Notes: generated by a model not told the origin, from the sequence alone. Positions 1-12,505 are shown, numbered from the stretch's first letter. The stretch is DNA of 64,000 nt from Turbatrix aceti (GCA_963969345.1 OZ017766.1:11532001-11596000); one strand, 5' to 3'. Translations and numbers: made by a program.

Positions 1-1824
1 ACGTTCACTTTTACACAGAGCCTGATGTGAGCCAGAGGTCAAGCGTCAATGAGCGCCAATGCTGGCAGAAGATTATCTCACAGAACATACACACATAATA
101 CGTTATTATGAATTCACATGAATATTTATTGTATTTAATTACGATACATGTTGTAAATATGTAATTGAATCGTTGTAAGGAGTAAAAAAAACAAAAAGTC
201 TTGGGCATTAAAATCGGTGTTATTTGACAAAAAAATTAAAAAAATTAGTTTTTTGTTCGGTGGACAAAAATTTTAAACGAATGATAAAAACAATCCTATT
301 AAAAAAAACTAACGTAAAATAAGTGAAATTAATTTCTAACAAGAAAGTGTAAAACAACTACAAAAAATAGTATCCTGCGACGAATACCGTATTGTATCAA
401 AAACGTGAAAAAAACAATTTTGTTTTCGGTTTTGCATAAAAAACCAAAATGACAAGTTTTTTTCCGACAAATTTTTTATTCATCACGTTTATCATCAAAA
501 AAAGCGTTTGGAAAAAAATCACTTTTTCCCTCATTTTTAGATTTGGCAAAACGCGACAAACGCACACACGTTTTTGACGTGAGTTCAATATTTTTTTGTT
601 CATGTGTTTTTATTAGTTTTTGCTTCTCACGTGGCCTGGCACTGATGTATCAGCTGTCTGCTTCCTTGAATCACTCCGTGGTAGGCTTCCTTTCTTTGTT
701 TACACACTGTTATCACTGTCTGTCCGTACCAGGGGGTGGTTTGGTTGCTTACAAGAAGTTTGAATTTTTCTACGGGCAGAAGTTTACCTATGGTTTTATG
801 ATTTGTGTTTTGATGTCAGATCGGGTTTAGTTATGGTTTTGTGGTTTGATATGTTTTACGTCATCTTTTGTTCAAATTATTATAACACATTACTTTAGTT
901 TTCGGAAGTATGCGTTGTTTGATGGTATTTTGATACTTCGGATTTCGTGAGTAACACTTTTTGGTGTTATTTTATTACCTCACTTTTTATGTATAACATT
1001 TTTTGACGTTATTTTGTTATTTTTTACATGCTGTTTTTTGGAAGTAACATTTTCAAAACGCTATTGTATTACTTTTTAGGCGCTGTATTTTGAGAGTAAC
1101 GTTTTTTGAATGCTATTTTATTACTTTCCTATGCGCTGTTTTTTGCGGCATAACATATTTTTGACGTTGTTGTGTTACTTTTTAGGTGCTGTTTTTTGAA
1201 AGTAACGTTTTTACGACGTTATTTTGTTACGTCAGTTTTTATGAATAACTTTTTTTTCGCCTATTATGTTACTTCCGATTTTGCGAATAATACTTTTTAC
1301 TTCGGTTTTATTCGTTACGTTTCTGGTGCTGTTTTTTGAGATAAACATATTTATTTTATTATACAACAACTTCTGGTACGCTTCAAAACATGATGTTACT
1401 TTTATATTTTTTTTATTCATCGACAACGATTTCCCTAAAATTGACGACGCTACTTTCACTTTTCTTTTTTGTTCAGCCCACGAAAATTTTTTTCCTTGAC
1501 CACTGTGTTTTCTTTTTCCCCACCCATGGACCCAATCAATCAGTCTGGCGGGGTTTTCTGTCGCTTTTTTTTATCTACGCACATCAGTGTGAAAGCGCGA
1601 CGATTTACGATCACATCTTTTTGATTACTCAATGGAATTTTCCTTCGATGATGTCTTCCGTCGGCTCAAACGTAACATCTTTATTTTGTTCTAAAATACG
1701 TTCACAAGGACGATTTGGTCTGAATTTATTTGCGTGAAAATATAAAATTTTTATTTGCCCGTTTTATTAATTTTTATAATTTTTTGAATATAATTTTTTT
1801 TTAATTTTCAGATAAAAGAAAAAA
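1..1824. other. Intergenic region upstream of methionine synthase
   Basis: I see no convincing gene here. The sequence is AT-rich with no exon-like stretch. From about 946 it holds an array of the 52-bp GTAAC/GTTAC repeat, listed separately. The last bases before the MTR start codon are a T-rich tract ending in TTTTCAG (to 1811), which looks like a trans-splice acceptor. Confidence 0.6.
946..1330 (+). repeat. Array of 52-bp GTAAC/GTTAC repeat (array 1)
   Basis: Successive units start with GTAAC or ATAAC at about 951, 992, 1045, 1097, 1150, 1202 and 1244. The spacing alternates between about 41 and about 52-53 bases. A full unit reads AGTAAC, a T-run, GACGCTATTTT, GTTACTTTT, then GGCGCTGTTTTTTGA. 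AGTAAC and GTTACT are reverse complements, so each unit can form a short hairpin. The 41-base units lack the GGCGCTG part. Confidence 0.85.
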
Positions 1825-4800
1825 ATGCCACGACGCGAGGCGACATTTAAACAAATTCTCGACATTGCTTCTAAGCGAGTCATGATTATTGACGGTGAGT
1901 TTTCTAAAAAAATTTAAAAAAATTTTTCTAAGCTTATATTTTTTAGGAGCTATGGGTACGATGATCCAGCGTGAACACCTCGGCGAAGAAGACTTCCGAT
2001 GCGTCGATGCGCTGAAGCATCATCCCAAGTCCCTGAAGGGCAACAACGATCTTCTCTCCATCACCAGGCCGGATATTATCAAGAAAATCCATCGACTCTA
2101 CCTCGAAGCTGGTGCCGATTTTCTCGAGACAAATACTTTTAGGTTTGTTTTTTTTGGGATAAATTTTTTATCCAAGGGCAAGGCCAGGAATTTTGTTCTG
2201 GTCAAAATTTTATGTAAGGAAACGCAAAAAAACTGAATGTTTTTTGATGATTAGTATTCAAAAAATGTTTCTCGTAAAAAACAGCGCCAAGAAAAGTAAT
2301 AACATAACGCTGAAAAAAATGTCACTTTCGACAAAAAGCACATAAAAAGTAATAAAATAGCGTTCAGAAAACGATAGTTCCAAAAAAACAGCACCCAAAA
2401 AGTAACAAATTAGCGTCAAAAGGTGTTATTCCCAAAAACAGAAGTAATACAATAGTGCCAAAAAATGTTAATCTCAAAAATTAAAGTAACACTTTAGCGT
2501 AAAAAAGCGTTACTTCCAAAAACAGAAGTAATACAATAGTGCCAAAAAATGTTATTCTCAAAAAGTGAAGTTACAAAATTGCGTCAAAAAATGTTACTCG
2601 TAAAAAGTAAAATAAACGGAATCGGAATAACATTTTTTCGTGCTAAAACGTTACATCACATTCTGCGAGTAACATTTTTTAACGCTCTTTTATTACTTTA
2701 CTTTTAACGAGTAACATGTTTTGGCACTATTTTATTACTTTTGATGCAGATAATTTTTTGAGTTTCAACATTTTTATTATTTTGTTATACATTTTTTTGT
2801 GCTCATTTGTTACTTTTAAAAATCAGACCTAACTTTTTTTCATTAATTTTCAGCGGCACAGTAATCGCCCAGGCAGACTACGAAACCGAGCACCTGGTTC
2901 ACGACATCAACTTTGAATCAGCGCGTCTCGCTCGTGAAGCCTGTGCCGAGTACACCGCCGAAACCGGACGTCCAACGTTTGTCTGTGGCGCTATTGGACC
3001 CACGAACAAGACCCTCTCAATCTCGCCTTCCGTCGAGCAACCTGATTTTCGAAATATCAGTTGGTTTTTTTTTTGAAAAATTTTGGGTACCATATTTTTT
3101 TTCTTCAGCGTTCCAAGAACTCGTCTCGGCGTACGCGGATCAAGCGAGATCTCTGTTAAAAGGCGGCGCCGATGTTCTTCTCGTCGAAACAATTTTTGAC
3201 ACTGCAAATTCCAAAGCCGCGATTTTTGCCATCAAACAACTTTTTGAGGATGAAGACTACGAAGAAGTGCCGGTTTTTATCAGTGGCACAATCGTCGACC
3301 TGTCTGGAAGAACGCTGAGTGGTCAGACAGGTGAGGCTTTCCTCGTCTCGACCCGTCACGGTGATGCGACGGCAATCGGCCTCAACTGCGCCCTGGGTGC
3401 CCCTGAAATGAGGCCTTTCATCGAGACAATCGCCCGGAATACGCCATCCCTCGTTCTGTGCTATCCCAACGCTGGCCTACCCAATGCCCTCGGGGGATAC
3501 GATGAAACACCACAGCAGATGGCGGATGCCATTGCTGGATTTGCCAGGGATGGACTGGTGAGCAAGTTTTTTTTGTTTTTTGTTCATTTGAGTATCAAAA
3601 TTTTCAAATCAACTTTTTTCGCGCTAGGAATCATTTTTTGGGCGAATAAGCTTTACTTTTTGCGAGTAACACTTTTTTTGACACTATTTTGTTACTTTTT
3701 GGATGCTGTTTTTTGGAAGTAGCATTTTCAAAACGCTATTGTATTACTTTTCAGGCGCTGTATTTTGAGAGTAACATTTTTCCGACGTTGTTTTATTACT
3801 TTTCACGTGCTGTTTTTTGGAAGTAATACTTTTTGGTCGTTATTTTGTTATTTTTCAGACGCTGTATTTTGAGAGTAACATTTTTTGAATTTTATTTTAT
3901 TGCTTTTTGATTTATGCGCTGTTTTTGCGGACTAATAATTTTCTAAACGCTATTTTATTACTTTTTTGGTGCTGTTTTTTCAAAGTGTAATATTTTCTTA
4001 ACGCTATTTTGTGAAACTTTCAGGTGAACATTGTCGGCGGATGCTGTGGCACGACCCCGGATCACATCCGAGCGATTGCGAACGCTGTCAACGGCATTCT
4101 CCCCCGCGTGCCTGATCCAACAGTGCACGAGAACGAACTCTGCCTCGCAGGCTTGGAACCCTTCTACCTGACCGAGGATTTGAATTTTGTGAACATTGGT
4201 GAGCGATGCAATGTCGCGGGTTCCAGGAGATTTTGCAATTTGATCAAGAAGGAAAAATATGAGGTTTGTTTTTTGAAGGTGGATTTTGGAGGAAAAAAAG
4301 TTTCTTAAATTTTTGAATAAATTTTAATTTTTGGTAAAAAAATTTTTAAATACAAAATTAATTGTTAAAACTTAAAAAAGTCAATCACAAAATTTGTATT
4401 TGAATTTGTAAATTTAAAAACATTTTTAATTTTAATTAGTTTTCTTTAATAATTTTTTTGTTAAATTTTTTTAGTTGTTGAAGAAATAACTTTTACAGAG
4501 CAAAAAAAATATTTGTAATTCTAAATGTTGAAATTTTGACATGTAATGAAATTTTATCTAGCAATTAAAAAAATTTAATTGTTAGTTTTTTTAATTTTAT
4601 AATTAGAAACATTTTATTATATTTTTTGCGATGAATGCGGCTTTTTTAGGACGCTCTCTCAGTCGCCCGTGACCAGGTCGAAAATGGTGCCCAGATCATT
4701 GACCTCAACGTCGACGACGGCCTCCTCGACGGCCCCTACTGCATGTCCAAATTTCTGAAGCTCGCAGCGGGCGAACCGGACGTCTCGAAGGCTCCCTTCT

Positions 4801-7800
4801 GCATCGATTCCTCCGACTTCTCCGTCATCATCGCGGGTCTCGAGACGTGCCAGGGCAAGTGTATCGTCAACTCCATTTCGCTCAAGGAAGGCGAAGAAAA
4901 CTTTCTCAAGCGTGCCAAACTCATCAAACGCTACGGCGCAGCAGTCGTTGCGATGGCATTCGACGAAGAAGGACAGGCTGCCGAGACGCAGCATAAATTT
5001 GAAATTTGTGAACGAGAATACAATCTTCTGATTGAGAAGGCGGGCTTCAGGCCACAGGATATTATTTTTGATCCTAATATTCTGACTATTGGTACCGGTA
5101 TGGAAGAACACGCCCGGTTTGGCATGAATTTTATTGACTCCTGTCGGCTCATCAAGGTTTGTTTTTTTTACTATTTGAACAAAATTTTTTTTCTATTCTT
5201 GTCATTAAAAATAATTTTTGTAGAAAATAGTGTTTGAAAAAATATTTTTTATATTTTTCTAAAAAAGTGTCAGAGATTTTTTAATATAAATAAAAAGTTT
5301 ACGATAATGATTTTTTTTAAATTAAAAAATGAATTTTATAAAAATCGAATAGGAGCCATTTTTGAAAACAAAAATATTTTTGCATTATTTTTTAGTTTTT
5401 TTTGTATTTTGTAAAAATTAAAAAAAATTGTTGATAACATTTTTTTTAATTTCGTTAGTTTTAAATTTTATGGTGAAAAATTCGTTTTTTATATAAATTT
5501 TAAATTTATTCTCTATTTCCACCCCCCCCCCATCCCACCATAACACCGATGTCGGATAATAAACCCATTTATTTTTTTGAACTCAACAATGGCGTAAAAA
5601 AAACAAGCTCACAACAGAGAGAATAGGGATGTTGCAGGGGTCCGAGGTTGCAGGGGTCGGGTGAGAAGTTTTTTGATTTCGTAATCGACTTTGCGATCTG
5701 CTTCGTGATGGGCTTGATGAGCCATTTCGGTTTTGTGGAATGTCCTGAAACGTTTGTAATGCTTTTCATTGTTGCTAAAATCAATTTTACCTCTTCATAT
5801 AACTAGGGGCGGCCCGCGTGGGGAACGGGCACGTTGTCGGTGGGGACCATCTTGAGTTGTTCCACGTCGGCGTGGTTTGTATCCACCATGAAGAACGCCG
5901 ATGGGTTGGAACGGGAGAGCGGGGTTTTGATTAGGTCAGCATGGCGCTTTAGTTCGAGGAACTGCGTTTCCTTGCTGACCATGCTCAAGAGGCGCGGAAA
6001 TGTGATTCCGGGTACCACGAGCGTCGGGTCTGCCGGAAGGTGGGCCTTTTCCAAGAGTCCTAAAAGAGGGTTAAATTATTATTTATAAGCAAATTAGTAT
6101 ACTGCATGTTTTTCAAAGGCCTCATAAAGAACTTTTACAAAAAAACTTACCGTAATACATATACATATATATAATATATAAGCTTCATAAGATTATATTA
6201 ATTACTTGTACATAAATATTATACATATTAAAATCTCAGCACAAAAATCATCGCTGCCAACTTGATGTTTACATGGTTGAATGAATGAACAACTAATTGA
6301 CTGACTGACTGCGTGCCAAAAATTTTCCAGAATTACAGGTGGAGCTTACTTAAAGGTCGGACAGTCTGTATCGCAAACTTGCATGCATACTATTGTGTGG
6401 GTGAGATACAGTCAAAGGGGGTTGCGTCCAGGAACAAGCGAACTTTTGCTTTCTTTGTATGCGCATGCTATAGATTTGAATCTGTATGAGTGGAAGTGTT
6501 AGGATGGCGAACTGCATGCGCATTTCTATCAAACAAGAGAAAAAGACGCGCGCGCGAGTGTGCAAGGAGTTCTGTTCAAAAAAAGATCCTGCAGCCCGTA
6601 ATAGAGTTTTTTGCTTACGATCACTTGGATATGTTTGGGCATGTCCCAAAGATTGTTTTAAGCCCCTCGCGGCTTCTGTAGGATTTTTCTGGGCAGTGCT
6701 GGAGGCATTGAAAGATCATGAAACTTCGAAGTGCCGTAACTCACTAAAACCCTTGCCGATTTTGAAAAACTCTCTACCACGCTTTTCATTATGCCGACAA
6801 GAATCAGTATGCAAAACAGGTGGCACCAAAATATGCGCGTATTCGATTTACATCAAAAATTAGATTACCACTGGTTTACCAGCTTAGAAATGCGCACGCG
6901 CTTTGCAATAGCGGACTCTCTTGGGGTTCCGCCAACGAATAAACTCGGCGATCAGTCCAAATCTGGAGGGGCACCACTTTTTCACCTTCTGATTTCTTTG
7001 TTTTTATTTGACTTTTTTTAGTTTTTATTAATTACGATGATCATAATAAACTTTTTTTCACTAATGTTTCACCGCGTGCGCATTTCTAAGCTGGTAATCT
7101 TATTTTTGATGTAAATCGAATACGCGCATATTTTGGTGCCACCTGTTTTGCATACTGATTCTTTTCGGCATAATGAAAAGCGTGATAGAGAGTTTTTCAA
7201 AATCGGCAAGGGTTTTAGTGAGTTACGGCACTTCGAAGTTTCATGATCTTTCAATGCCTCCAGCATTGCCCAAAAAAATCCTACAGGAGCCGCGAGTGGC
7301 TTAAAACAATCTTTGGGACATGCCCAAGCCTACCGAAGTGACCGTAAGCTAAAAACTCTATTACGGGCTTCAGGGCGTTTTTTTGAACATGACTCTTTCT
7401 GAAAATGCACGCGCGCGCTCTATTGATAAAAAATAAGGGGAAGGCGCATGCAGTGGAAGTGTGAAAATTTCTGTTTTTATCTTGGATTGGGAAAAAGTTT
7501 TTGAAGATAAAAGGGGATGGCGACCTTTGAGATTTTTCGGAGCTTACCTGGGATTGCAACATTTTTTTGAAGATAAAATGAGGTGCCGACATGTTAGATT
7601 TTTAGATTTTAACTCGGAATGAAAAAAATTTTATTAAAAAAAATTATTGCTCAATTTGTGTAATTTTCTTATAAAAAATAAATAAATTAACAAAATTATT
7701 TATATAATTTTTTTCCAGGAAAATCTCCCCGGCTGCTATATCTCGGGAGGCGTTTCCAACGTTTCCTTTTCCTTTCGGGGCATGGAAAAGATCCGAGAAG

Positions 7801-10800
7801 CCCTGCACAGCGTGTTCCTCTACCACGCCATCTCCGCCGGTCTCGACATGGGCATCGTGAACGCCGGCGCCCTTCCCGTCTACTCCGACATCGACAAGCC
7901 TCTTCTCGACCTCTGCGAGGACCTCATCTTCAACCGGGATCCCGAAGCGACCGAAAAGATGCTCGCCGCCGCGCAATCCTACAAATCAGACGGCAAAAAA
8001 GCAGAAGTCGAAACGAGTGCCTGGAGGCTGTTATCCGTCGAGGAGAGACTCAAATACGCCCTCGTCAAAGGCGTTGACGCGTTCGTCATCGAAGATACCG
8101 AAGAAGCGCGTCGAGACACGGTCAACTATCCGAGGCCGCTGAACGTCATCGAACGACCCCTGATGGATGGCATGGCGGTTGTCGGAGAACTCTTTGGCGC
8201 GGGTAAAATGTTTCTGCCACAGGTCATCAAATCTGCGAGGGTGATGAAGAAGGCAGTCGCTCACCTGATTCCCTTCATGAATAAGGAGAGGGAAGAACGC
8301 CTGGCTCTCGATGCGACACTCAAGGAGAATCCCTACAACGGGACTTTTGTCATCGCGACTGTCAAGGGAGACGTCCATGATATTGGAAAGAATATTGTCT
8401 CCGTTGTTCTGGGATGCAATAATTTTAAGGTCGTCGATCTGGGAGTCATGGTCCCGTGTGAGAAGATTATCCAGGCTGCCATCGAGCATGAAGCTGGTAG
8501 GTTACGATAAAAATTTTTTTAAATACACAAAAAAAATTTCTACCGTAAATTTTTTTATATTTTTTTTTCTACGGTAATTTTTTTTGTACATAAAAATTTG
8601 GTTTCTCTCGCATGAATTTTTTACCGTATTTTTTCTGTTTTCTACCGAGCATTTTTTTGCAATAGTAAAATTTACTTTTGTCATAAAAATAGTTTTTATA
8701 CCGTAATTTTGTATTTTTTTCCGTAAGATTTTTTATTAACTTTTATTTTACATAAATAACTTTTATTTTACATAAAAAATTGTAAACAAATTTCTATTAG
8801 AAAAATTATATTTCTACCATAAACTTTTTTTTTTCAACCGTAAAATTTTTTTTACTGTAAAAAAAGTTTTTCCTGAATTTTTTTTTAGCATAAAAAATAT
8901 TTCTACCGTAAAACAGTTTTCCGAATATAGTAATTTTTTTTCTTCAGACTTCATCGGTTGCTCCGGGCTAATCACGCCTTCACTCGACGAAATGGTCCAC
9001 ATTGCAAAAGAACTGCAGCGACGTAACCTGAAAATTCCCCTGCTAATTGGCGGAGCTACGACTTCAAAAACTCATACGGCAGTCAAAATTTCGCCGAGGT
9101 ATCATTCACCTGTCGTTCACTGCTTGGATGCGTCGAAGAGTGTTGTCGTGGTGAGTTGGGGGACATTGCGGTTAAAAAAATATGTTTTTTTTTGGAAATC
9201 ACGGTTTTTCGGGATTTCACTTTTTGCGAATAACAACTTTTTGCGCTATTTTGTTACTTTTTGGGTGCTGTTTTTGGCGAGTAATATTTTCAAAACGCTA
9301 TTGTATTACGTTTCAGGCGCTGTGTTTTGAGAGTAACATTTTTTCCGACGTTATTTTATTACTTTTCGCGTGCTGTTTTTGGGGAGTAATATTTTTTGGT
9401 CGTTATTTTGTTACTTTTCGGACGCTGTATTTTGAGAGTAACGTTTTTTCGAATGCTGTTTTATTATTTTCCTAAAATTGTTTTTGCGGAATATCAATTT
9501 TCTAAACGCTATTTTATTACTTTTTGGATGCTTTTTTTGAATGTAACAATTTTTGATGCCATTTTTTAAAATTAATGTGCGTTTTTTTTACAATTTTAGT
9601 TCCAGTGCGTATTTTTTTTCAATGAAATTTTTTACGTTTTTTTATAAAATGCTCACAATTTTCAGTGTTCATCCCTGCTCGACAAGCAAGCCCGAACCGA
9701 GTTCCTAGACGACCTGAAAGAAGAATACGAAGACGTCCGTGACGCGTACTATGACTCGCTCAAGGAACGCAGATTCCTCTCGCTCGCAGACGCCCGAAAG
9801 CGTCGCCTGGTCATCGATTGGTCAAACTGGCATTGCGGTGAGTTGACAAATGCCGAGCGACAGGATGTACTATCGCCTCAAAATGAACAACTTTTTCAGA
9901 CAAACCCAACGTCATCGGTACAAAGACCCTTCCCGGTGTCGATCTCAAATCCCTCGTCGAATTCATCGACTGGAAACCATTTTTCGACGTTTGGCAGCTG
10001 AGGGGACGTTACCCAAATCGAAGCTATCCCAATATTTTTAAAGACGAACAAGTCGGCGAAGAAGCAAAACGCGTGTTTAATGATGCTCAAAAAATGCTTC
10101 AAAAGTTGATCACTGAATCGTCGAATCCATCGAAGAAGGATCGACTGAGGGCGAACGCTGTCATCGGATTCTTCCCGGCTGCCGGACTGCTGGATGACAT
10201 TCAGCTCTTTGATCCAGTGACCCTTGAGCCGACCGAAAAGCTTTACGGACTCAGACAGCAGTCTGACAAGGAACACGATCAACCGTGCCTTTGCATCAGT
10301 GATTTCGTCAAACCGGCTGATAAGGATACTGGAAAGCCAGGTGAGTTGAGTGAAGAAAAAATAAATAAAAAAGTTTTTCTTAATTTTTAATTTTTAAAAA
10401 CTAATCTAAAAATTAAAAAAAATGTTTTTTAATATTTTTTAATTTAAAACTTAATATTTCTAAACATGAAATTTTGAATTTATTTATTTATTATTTTGTT
10501 TCAAAAAAAATTAAAAAATAATTTTTTTGTTTTAAAAATTGTGTTAAAAAATACTACTTTTTATGCGTTGTTTTTTTGTTCCAAGTAACTCTCGAAGCGA
10601 AAATTTGTTTTCTCCGCAGAAGTTGAGATACGGTATTTTTCGGTTTTTTTACGTAATTTTTTTCTTAATTTTTAATTTTTAAATTTAAAAACTAATCTAA
10701 AATTTTAAAAAATGTTTTCAAATATTTTTTAATTTGAAATTAAAAAATTTTTAAATTTTAAATTTTAAACATAAAAGTTTGATTTTTTTATTTTTTTTGT

Positions 10801-11751
10801 TTTAAAAAAATTATAAAAAATTTAAAATATTTTTTTGTTTTAAAAACTGTGTTAAAAAATACTACTTTTTATGCGTTGTTTTTTTTGTTTGAAGTTACTC
10901 TCGAAGCGAAAATTTGTTTTCTCTGCAGAAGTTGAGATACGGTATTTTTCGGTTTTTTTACGTAATTTTTTTCCAAACTAATTTAAATTTTTTATTTTTT
11001 TTTGTTTCCAGACGACTACATCGGCATGTTCGCTTGCACGATCCTTGGCGCTCAGGAGCTCGCAGACGAGTACGAAAAAGTCTTCATGGACGACTACAAC
11101 AGCATCATGGTCAAAGCCCTTGCCGATCGCTTGGCCGAAGCCTTTGCCGAGTGGCTTCACCTCCGGGTGCGTCGAGAGTACTGGGGTTATTCGAAGGAAG
11201 AAAATCTCTCGACAACCGATCTCATATCTATCAAGTACGCCGGCATCCGTCCTGCTCCCGGCTACCCCACGCAGCCTGATCACCGGGAGAAAATCACAAT
11301 GTGGAAGCTTCTGGATGCCGAAAGGGCTTCTGGAATTCAGGTTTGTAAAGAGAAAAAATTAATTAAAAAATTTATAAAAGAAGTATTTATGTATTAAAAA
11401 AATTATAAATGTTTATTAATTTTTTTTTGTAAAAATATATTGAATTACTGTTTTTTTATTTTTTTTCATAACAAATTTTTTTATAATTGTTTTTGAATTT
11501 TTTGTATATAAAAAAATTTTTATGATGTTTTTTTTCAAATTTTTTTATAAATTTTTTTTTAGTTGACTGAAAGCCTCGCCATGTCACCTGCAGCATCGGT
11601 CAGTGGACTCTACTTTGCACATCCAAAGTCAGAATACTTTGCTGTCTGCAAGCTGGATCGGGATCAGATTGCGGATTATGCTGATCGGCGTGGAGATTCA
11701 CTGGAAGACACTGAACGCTGGCTGTCTCAAAATGTGGGTTACGATGCGTGA
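1825..11751 (+). CDS. MTR (metr-1-like): Methionine synthase (cobalamin-dependent 5-methyltetrahydrofolate-homocysteine methyltransferase)
   Basis: The enzyme transfers a methyl group from methyltetrahydrofolate to homocysteine through cobalamin, in the cytosol. Twelve exons join in frame to 1259 codons, close to the family length: 1825-1894, 1947-2142, 2854-3059, 3109-3557, 4024-4263, 4650-5156, 7719-8496, 8948-9150, 9666-9837, 9900-10340, 11012-11340 and 11563-11751. Domains in order are: homocysteine-binding (DGAMGTMIQ at the N-terminus, zinc cysteines in GLNCALG and VGGCCGT); pterin-binding ([16 protein letters not shown]); cobalamin cap and B12-binding (DVHDIGKN, the D-x-H-x-x-G motif carrying the cobalt-ligating His); and the reactivation domain ([10 protein letters not shown]). 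The start follows a TTTTCAG acceptor by 13 bases, suggesting trans-splicing. An AATAAA lies at 11911. Introns 2, 4 and 8 carry arrays of the 52-bp repeat, and intron 6 (2.56 kb) holds a foldback element and an antisense coding exon. Confidence 0.97.
2240..2850. repeat. 52-bp repeat array in MTR intron 2, head-to-head (array 2)
   Basis: Units from about 2240 to 2620 run in reverse orientation, with AAAAGTAACAAAATAGCGTC-type text. From about 2630 to 2820 they run forward, so the array inverts internally. It fills most of intron 2 of methionine synthase. Confidence 0.8.
3655..4020 (+). repeat. 52-bp repeat array in MTR intron 4 (array 3)
   Basis: Forward units run right up to the exon 5 acceptor. 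The final AACGCTATTTTGTGAAACTT plus TCAG at 4023 is itself a degenerate repeat unit. The order of variant units matches array 4 in intron 8 of the same gene. Confidence 0.85.
5800..6060 (-). CDS. Unidentified coding exon nested antisense in MTR intron 6
   Basis: On the minus strand a TTTTAG acceptor at about 6061 opens an 85-codon reading frame with coding-like composition in an otherwise AT-rich intron. It begins with [17 protein letters not shown], ends with [10 protein letters not shown], and stops at TAG near 5806. An AATAAA on the same strand near 5573 would make a 3' UTR of about 230 bases. A donor-like site (ACG then GTAAGT) lies upstream near 6150, but I cannot find a coding 5' exon, and the frame has no early ATG. 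It may be the last exon of a small nested gene, or a retained fragment of a gene from elsewhere. I do not recognise the family. Confidence 0.45.
6500..7475. mobile_element. Foldback (long inverted repeat) element in MTR intron 6
   Basis: Two arms of about 400 bases, at about 6507-6905 and 7070-7470, are inverted copies of each other at high identity, with a loop of about 165 bases. Both contain the text encoding [18 protein letters not shown] in opposite directions, and both have a GC-dinucleotide tract near the outer end. A partial third copy lies at 57786-57895. I see no transposase. The outer ends are diverged, so I could not define a target-site duplication. Confidence 0.75.
9225..9560 (+). 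repeat. 52-bp repeat array in MTR intron 8 (array 4)
   Basis: Forward units share the order of variants seen in array 3. Both show the 'TTTTCAAAACGCTATTGTAT' unit, then 'CCGACGTT(A/G)TTTTATTAC', then 'TGGTCGTTATTTTGTTA'. This indicates copying of a block of several units between two introns of one gene. Confidence 0.8.
10378..10978 (+). repeat. Tandem duplication (about 300 bp x 2) in MTR intron 10
   Basis: Two adjacent copies each contain AATACTACTTTTTATGCGTT, then CTCTCGAAGCGAAAATTTGT, then GAGATACGGTATTTTTCGGT. The second follows the first by about 309 bases. The ends are AT-rich and blurred. The exon 11 acceptor lies just beyond the second copy. Confidence 0.75.
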
Positions 11752-12497
11752 TGACAATGAATGATAGATGTTACTGTTGAACTTTTTTTGTTGTTGCTGT
11801 TTTTTATACCGTATTCTAATTGGAATTGACTTCATTATTTTTATGGTCTTGAAGCGATTTGTTTTTGCTGTGTGATTTTCTTGTTGTTTGCTGGATTTTT
11901 TTGGTGCCGTAATAAAACAAGTTCTCACAAAAAAATATTTTGATTTAATGCTTGCACGGAAGGAAGATAATACTTGCTATAAAGTAAAGTAATATTTACA
12001 TTACTTTTACTGAAGTATTACATTTCTTTGTCCGAAGTAATGTATCACTTTGATAAAAGTAACAGACACAATTTTAGTAATTGATTACTTTGGCGAAAGT
12101 AATGTATTCTCAAATAACAAATTATAATACTAAAAAAAAATTTTTTCTGATTTTTTTTCGGTGCCGTTTTTGGATTAGATTATGAGAATCTTCGAGCAAG
12201 TGACAACATCCACATCAATTTTCCCCGTCAACTCTTCCAATGTCGTTGAACAAAAACACACATGCAGTGTCAATGAGTTCTCGACAAAAAATTATTTATG
12301 TAAGATTAAAGAATGCAATAGTGTGTGCTGCGATACAAATCTATGGGTTTTACTGTCAAAAATGTTGCGGTGAAAATTTATGCTGATGTACATATAATAT
12401 TTTTTGTTCGAAAAAAAAACTTTATTTGTGCATAAATACGAATGCGTATAAATAGATACCCCCGAACACAGAATTGAAATGAGCACTGTTTTTTACT
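11752..12497. other. Intergenic region between MTR and the phosphatase gene
   Basis: This stretch holds the MTR 3' UTR, with a poly(A) signal AATAAA at 11911-11916. At 11985-12115 there is a cluster of AAGTAAT/ATTACTT motifs in both orientations. I see no gene. Confidence 0.6.
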
Positions 12498-12505
12498 ATC
12501 AGAAC

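Noticed and set aside
946..4020. Regular spacing of repeats with palindromes, superficially CRISPR-like
   Set aside because: The context is eukaryotic with introns, there are no cas genes, the 'spacers' are themselves repeated, and units are degenerate.
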